Source: an uncultured Collinsella sp. (GTDB taxonomy: Bacteria; Actinomycetota; Coriobacteriia; Coriobacteriales; Coriobacteriaceae). From it: a stretch of 9,246 nt of DNA. Shown piece after piece: positions 5,831-9,246 of the stretch (position 1 is its first letter; each line of letters starts with the position of its first letter). Made by a program: the position numbers and the translations under genes. The stretch is from assembly GCA_900550785.1 (NCBI GenBank), contig URTL01000078.1, positions 1 to 9,246 on the forward strand, written 5' to 3'. The notes beneath the pieces were generated by a model. It was not told where the DNA came from, did not search any database, and saw nothing but the letters and a program-made list of their open reading frames with translations.

Positions 5831-5845
5831 CTATTACTATTATTA
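5831..5845 (+). promoter_or_regulatory. DnaA-trio-like element
   Basis: Five uninterrupted triplets CTA-TTA-CTA-TTA-TTA, read on the other strand as TAA-TAA-TAG-TAA-TAG. DnaA-trios, described in Bacillus subtilis, are repeated TAG/TAA-type triplets that guide DnaA onto a single strand next to the boxes. Here the run follows the box at 5810-5818 after a 12-bp spacer and precedes the AT-rich stretch, in the same order and orientation toward dnaN as in B. subtilis. Confidence 0.7.
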
Positions 5846-5862
5846 AGATATTTATATCTATA
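5831..5862. other. probable DNA unwinding element
   Basis: Only 4 of 32 bases are G or C, in an otherwise GC-rich region. It includes the trio-like run and a perfect inverted repeat AGATAT-TT-ATATCT (5846-5859). It lies just before the dnaN ribosome binding site, matching the position of the melted region in Bacillus-type origins. Assignment is from position and composition; no melting data are available. Confidence 0.7.
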
Positions 5863-5877
5863 GAAAGGTATTAAAAG

Positions 5878-6981
5878 ATGAAGTTCACCGTCAGCCAAAG
5901 CTCGCTCACGCAAGCCATCGGCGTCGTTATGAAAGGCGTCGCTTCGGCATCCACCCTTCCCATCCTGTCGGGCGTGCTCGTTAAGGCGCAGGACGGCATC
6001 TTGGAATTCCAAACCTCAAACTACACCATCTCGATTCGTCATCGCATTGCCGCGCATGTCGAAGAAGGGGGCGAGATGGTGATTCCCTGCAAGATGCTCT
6101 CGAACATCACGAAGACCCTTCCCGACGCCCCGGTTACCTTTGAGCTCTCGGAGCGCCAGGTGCTGATCGGATGCGAGAAGAGTTCCTTCCGCCTCAACAC
6201 GCTCGACGCCAACGATTTCCCCGAGTTCCCTGCCTATGCCATCGAGAGCGCGGTGGAGCTCCCGACCGATATCCTGTCCGAGATGGTCGGCCGCGTGTGG
6301 CGCGTCACTTCGACTGATAAGGCCCGCCCCATCCTGGGAGGCGTGCACATGAAGGTCGAGAACAACACCGTGCGCCTGGTGGCAACCGACTCCTTCCGCC
6401 TTGCCGTATGCGACACCCAGGTCGAGACCTCGACGCTCGAGGGGTCCTTTGAGCTCAACGTTCCGGCCGACGCCTTCAACGACGCCCTGAGCATCATGGC
6501 CAGCCAGGCGACCATCATGATCGGCGCCACCGACACCCAGGTTGTCTTTGAGGCCGGCAACACCACCTACGTGTCGCGCCGTATCGAGGGCGTGTACCCC
6601 AACTACAAGCAGCTCATCCCCGATTCGTGCGTAACGAGCGTCAAGATCGACGCGGCGGCTTTTAATGCCGCCCTCAAGCGCGTGGCGGTCATCGCGAGCG
6701 CGAACCCCGCCGTCAAGTTCGAGATCGATGTCGAGAACGGTCAGATGGGCCTGTCCTCCATCTCCAATGACCAGGATCTGGCGCAGGAGACGATCGATGT
6801 CGAGGCCGAGGGCGAGTCGGGCACCATCGCCTTTAACTACCACTACATCTTTGGCTGCCTCAATGCCCTGTCCAAGGAGAAGGAGATCACGCTGGAGCTC
6901 AAGAGCTACTCGCAGGCGGGTATCTTTAAGTCCTACGACAAGATCAACTACCTGTACCTGGTCATGCCGGTTCGCATCTAG
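5878..6981 (+). CDS. dnaN: DNA polymerase III beta subunit (sliding clamp)
   Basis: Ring-shaped dimer that holds DNA polymerase III on the template and docks many replication and repair proteins. The 367-residue protein is of normal length, with the start MKFTVSQSSLTQAIGVVMK, the motif ANDFPEFP (111-118), ATDSFRLA (169-176; often ATDGHRLA) and the typical ending LYLVMPVRI. Three repeated clamp domains span the length. AGAAAGG (5862-5868) lies nine bases before the ATG. No convincing sigma-70 promoter was seen in the gap before it, so it may be read from dnaA or from a weak promoter in the AT-rich stretch. recF starts nine bases after its stop. Confidence 0.97.
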   Translation: MKFTVSQSSLTQAIGVVMKGVASASTLPILSGVLVKAQDGILEFQTSNYTISIRHRIAAHVEEGGEMVIPCKMLSNITKTLPDAPVTFELSERQVLIGCEKSSFRLNTLDANDFPEFPAYAIESAVELPTDILSEMVGRVWRVTSTDKARPILGGVHMKVENNTVRLVATDSFRLAVCDTQVETSTLEGSFELNVPADAFNDALSIMASQATIMIGATDTQVVFEAGNTTYVSRRIEGVYPNYKQLIPDSCVTSVKIDAAAFNAALKRVAVIASANPAVKFEIDVENGQMGLSSISNDQDLAQETIDVEAEGESGTIAFNYHYIFGCLNALSKEKEITLELKSYSQAGIFKSYDKINYLYLVMPVRI

Positions 6982-6990
6982 CGCTGCGCC

Positions 6991-8097
6991 ATGACCATGT
7001 TTGCCCGCAACCTTTCCGTCGCGCGCTACCGCAGTTTCGATAGCTACCGTCTTGACCTGGACGAGGGCGTGACGGTGCTTGCGGGGCCCAACGCGGCGGG
7101 AAAGACCAACCTTATAGAGGCGCTGCAGCTTTTGACGAGCGGCGTCTCGTTTAGGCATCCCACCGCTACCGAGCTCGTGCACGACGGCACGGGCTCGTGC
7201 AGGCTCGAGTTGAGACTCGAGGGCGATGGCCGCGTGCTCGATATGGGGCTGGGCGTTGAGGACGGCAAGCGCTCGTTTAGCCGTAACGGCAAGAGATGTT
7301 CGGCCCCCGGCGTGCGCGGGGTTTTGCCGAGCGTGCTGTTTTGCCCCGATCATCTGGATATGGTCAAACGCGGTGCCAGTGTGCGCCGCGCCGCCCTCGA
7401 TGACTTTGGCGTGCAACTGAGCGCCCGTTACGCCGACCTGGCGAGCACCTACGGGCGTTGCGTGACGCAGCGCAACGCCCTGCTCAAGGAGTCCTGGTGC
7501 TGCCGCGAGATGCTTGGCGCATGGAATGACTCCATCGCCCGCGCCGGGTCAGCCCTGCTCGTACATCGTTTGGCCCTGCTCGACCGACTGGCAGGCCATG
7601 TGCGCGCCGCGTATGGGCAGGTGGCGTCCGGTGAGGACGCAGGCGTGTCCTATGTGTCCACGCTGGGGGATTTGCCTCAAACCGAGGGGCGCGAGGAACT
7701 TAAGGACTGGGCATACGAGCATATGCTCGCGGCCCTCGATGAGCGTGCCGATGAGGAGATGCGCCGCGGCGTGACGCTTGTGGGTCCGCATCGCGACGAG
7801 ATTGAGTTTTCCGTCGCGGGCCGATCGGCCCGTTCATTTGCCAGCCAGGGCCAGCAGCGAACGCTGGTGCTTGCCTGGAAGGTGGCAGAAGTGGCCGTGG
7901 CGCGCGATATCCTGGGCACCGCGCCACTGCTGCTTTTGGACGACGTGATGAGCGAGCTCGATGCCGGGCGGCGAGGCGCTTTTCTGCAGCTGATCGGTGA
8001 TGACATCCAGACGGTCATAACCACCACCAACTTGGGGTACTTTACTGATGACCTGCTTGAACGAGCCAAGGTGGTGAGCATGGGTGAGGCGTGCTAA
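6991..8097 (+). CDS. recF: DNA replication and repair protein RecF
   Basis: SMC-like ATPase that works with RecO and RecR to load RecA at gapped DNA. The 368-residue protein has Walker A GPNAAGKT (32-39), ABC-type signature FASQGQQRTL (283-292) and Walker B LLLLDDVMSELD (313-324), all in family order; the GPHRDE motif is at 265-270. Two ATG codons are possible, at 6991 and 6997; the first is listed, but neither has a good Shine-Dalgarno sequence, and coupling to dnaN nine bases upstream is likely. The end overlaps dciA by 14 bases. Confidence 0.96.
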   Translation: MTMFARNLSVARYRSFDSYRLDLDEGVTVLAGPNAAGKTNLIEALQLLTSGVSFRHPTATELVHDGTGSCRLELRLEGDGRVLDMGLGVEDGKRSFSRNGKRCSAPGVRGVLPSVLFCPDHLDMVKRGASVRRAALDDFGVQLSARYADLASTYGRCVTQRNALLKESWCCREMLGAWNDSIARAGSALLVHRLALLDRLAGHVRAAYGQVASGEDAGVSYVSTLGDLPQTEGREELKDWAYEHMLAALDERADEEMRRGVTLVGPHRDEIEFSVAGRSARSFASQGQQRTLVLAWKVAEVAVARDILGTAPLLLLDDVMSELDAGRRGAFLQLIGDDIQTVITTTNLGYFTDDLLERAKVVSMGEAC

Positions 8098-8647
8098 TTA
8101 CGAGCGCGAGAACGGAACGGTTGCCTTTGGCGGCTTTTTGGATGCCGAGCGTCAGCGCATCCTGGCGGCCGCAACACCTGAGCGCCGCGCGCAAATGGAG
8201 GCTGCAGAGGAATCTCGTGCGGTCTATCGCGCCTGGAATGCGGTGTGCTCGGGCACGCGCGAGGGACGCCACGTGACGGGCCTGCGCTACCTGCCCGAGT
8301 CCAATGAGCTGCTGGTGTATCTCGATTCGCCCTCGTGGACGCAGGAGATGACGCTGCTGCGCGAGATCATCCGGGCACGCATGGAGCGGGCCGGGGCGCA
8401 TGTGGACGGGCTGGTGTTCAAAACGACCGCGCCCGGTCACACGCCGCCGGCTGCCAAGGAGCGCCTGCGCCCGGCCGTGACCGAGCGCCCGCCGGCTCCG
8501 CACGCCGATCTAAGCGAAGCCGAACGCGGCGAGATCGAGCGCCAAGTGGCGCCCATCGAAGATCAAAAACTGCGCGAGGCCCTCGAGAATGCCATGAGAG
8601 CCAGTGCCGAGTGGGCCAAGGGGGTGCAAAGCAAAAAAGAGCCTTAA
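8084..8647 (+). CDS. dciA: DUF721 protein, DciA-type replicative helicase operator
   Basis: DciA proteins bind the replicative helicase DnaB and are thought to replace DnaC/DnaI loaders in most bacteria, including actinobacteria, where the gene commonly follows recF. This 187-residue product has a DUF721 domain at about 45-115: VYRAWNAVCSG (48-58, W51), the strand ELLVYLDSPSW (75-85) and a helix TLLREIIRARM (90-100). The C-terminal third is basic and acidic mixed, with a P-rich joint around 117-140. The start is GTG at 8084, overlapping recF by 14 bases, which points to coupled translation. It is the last gene before the terminator at 8674-8703. The assignment rests on domain pattern plus position. 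Confidence 0.85.
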   Translation: MRRANYERENGTVAFGGFLDAERQRILAAATPERRAQMEAAEESRAVYRAWNAVCSGTREGRHVTGLRYLPESNELLVYLDSPSWTQEMTLLREIIRARMERAGAHVDGLVFKTTAPGHTPPAAKERLRPAVTERPPAPHADLSEAERGEIERQVAPIEDQKLREALENAMRASAEWAKGVQSKKEP

Positions 8648-8673
8648 ATCGCATCTGGTGGCCTTGTAGAGCC

Positions 8674-8703
8674 AAATACCCTCGTTCCCGAGGGTATTTT
8701 TTT
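8674..8703 (+). terminator. Rho-independent terminator after dciA
   Basis: AAATACCCTCG (8674-8684) and CGAGGGTATTT (8689-8699) form a perfect 11-bp stem with a TTCC loop, and seven T residues run from 8697 to 8703. It ends the dnaN-recF-dciA transcripts 27 bases past the dciA stop and separates them from gyrB. The stem is A/T-rich at its base, so it may work partly from the other strand too, but no minus-strand gene needs it. Confidence 0.93.
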
Positions 8704-8729
8704 ACGATAAACTAGTAAGGCTGTACACA
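8701..8729 (+). promoter_or_regulatory. weak candidate promoter for gyrB
   Basis: TTTACG (8701-8706) and TACACA (8724-8729) are separated by 17 bp, the ideal spacing, but each box matches the consensus only partly and the -35 overlaps the terminator T-tract. A promoter is expected here because a strong terminator precedes gyrB. This is the best candidate seen, not a firm call. Confidence 0.3.
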
Positions 8730-8752
8730 TTTTCTTAGCTGAAGGAGGACGT

Positions 8753-9246
8753 GTGGCAAACGAAAACGATTACGATGGCGGCGAGATTAAGATTCTCGAA
8801 GGTCTCGAGGCCGTTCGTAAGCGCCCGGGCATGTACATCGGCTCGACGAGCGCCAGCGGCCTGCACCACCTGGTGTGGGAGATCGTTGACAACTCCGTTG
8901 ACGAGGCCATGGCCGGTTTCTGCACCGAGATTCAGGTGACGGTCCACGCCGACAACTCCATCACGGTCGTCGACAACGGGCGAGGCATCCCCGTCGACGA
9001 GCATCCCATCAAGAAGATCCCGACGCTCGAGGTCGTTATGACGATCCTGCACGCCGGCGGCAAGTTCGATAACTCGGCCTACAAGGTCTCGGGCGGCCTG
9101 CACGGCGTGGGCATCTCCGTCGTCAACGCGCTGTCCAAGCGCGTGGTCGTGCAGGTGCGCCGTGATGGCAACGTCTACGAGATGGAGTTCTCGCGCGGCA
9201 AGACCGTCAAGAAGATGGAGGTCGTGGGCACCTCGGATTCGACGGG
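8753..9246 (+). CDS. gyrB: DNA gyrase subunit B, 5' part (runs off the window)
   Basis: ATPase subunit of DNA gyrase, which adds negative supercoils ahead of the fork with GyrA. Only the first 164 codons are present. The N-terminal GHKL domain shows GLEAVRKRPGMYIGST (17-32), the catalytic glutamate region WEIVDNSVDEA (42-52, E43), DNGRGIP (74-80) and the lid GGKFDNSAYKVSGGLHGVG (102-120). These match GyrB better than topoisomerase IV ParE given the place beside dnaA-dnaN-recF, though ParE cannot be excluded from the fragment alone. The start is GTG at 8753, with AAGGAGG (8742-8748) only four bases before it. Confidence 0.95.
   Translation, partial: MANENDYDGGEIKILEGLEAVRKRPGMYIGSTSASGLHHLVWEIVDNSVDEAMAGFCTEIQVTVHADNSITVVDNGRGIPVDEHPIKKIPTLEVVMTILHAGGKFDNSAYKVSGGLHGVGISVVNALSKRVVVQVRRDGNVYEMEFSRGKTVKKMEVVGTSDST

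Noticed and set aside
6016..7416. Open frame of 466 codons on the minus strand opposite dnaN and recF
   Set aside because: It crosses two clear plus-strand genes and has no recognisable motif; codon bias explains it.

Overview
The window spans the replication-origin region of a GC-rich bacterial chromosome. The gene order and protein sequences suggest an actinomycete of class Coriobacteriia, probably Collinsella or a close relative. That placement comes from general resemblance, not a search. Two gene sets point away from each other around an AT-rich centre, as expected where bidirectional replication starts.

Left arm (minus strand, 41-2321): one operon, rpmH-rnpA-yidD-yidC-jag. It has a near-consensus promoter upstream of rpmH and a strong Rho-independent terminator after jag. 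It encodes ribosomal protein L34, the protein part of RNase P, two membrane-insertion factors and an RNA-binding KH/R3H protein.

Centre (about 2320-5877): a bipartite origin. One group of DnaA-box-like sites (2417-2552) lies between rpmH and the first plus-strand gene. A second (5652-5818) lies between dnaA and dnaN, and is followed by a DnaA-trio-like run and an AT-rich stretch that looks like the unwinding element. The local box appears to be TTTTCAACA; the 14-mer AGTTTTCAACAGGT occurs three times. Between the two halves lie dnaA and, 15 bp before it, a 450-residue protein made of a GHKL (Bergerat) ATPase domain, a long Q/P/Y-rich linker and a C-terminal winged helix. This is the least familiar gene here and the best candidate for an undescribed origin-linked system.

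Right arm (plus strand, 5878-9246): dnaN (sliding clamp), recF (gap repair), dciA (helicase-associated DUF721 protein), a strong terminator, then the 5' part of gyrB. Together the plus-strand genes supply initiation (DnaA), helicase recruitment (DciA), processivity (DnaN), repair (RecF) and supercoiling (GyrB).

The dnaA product has altered DNA-contact residues in its domain IV signature, which fits the divergent box sequence.
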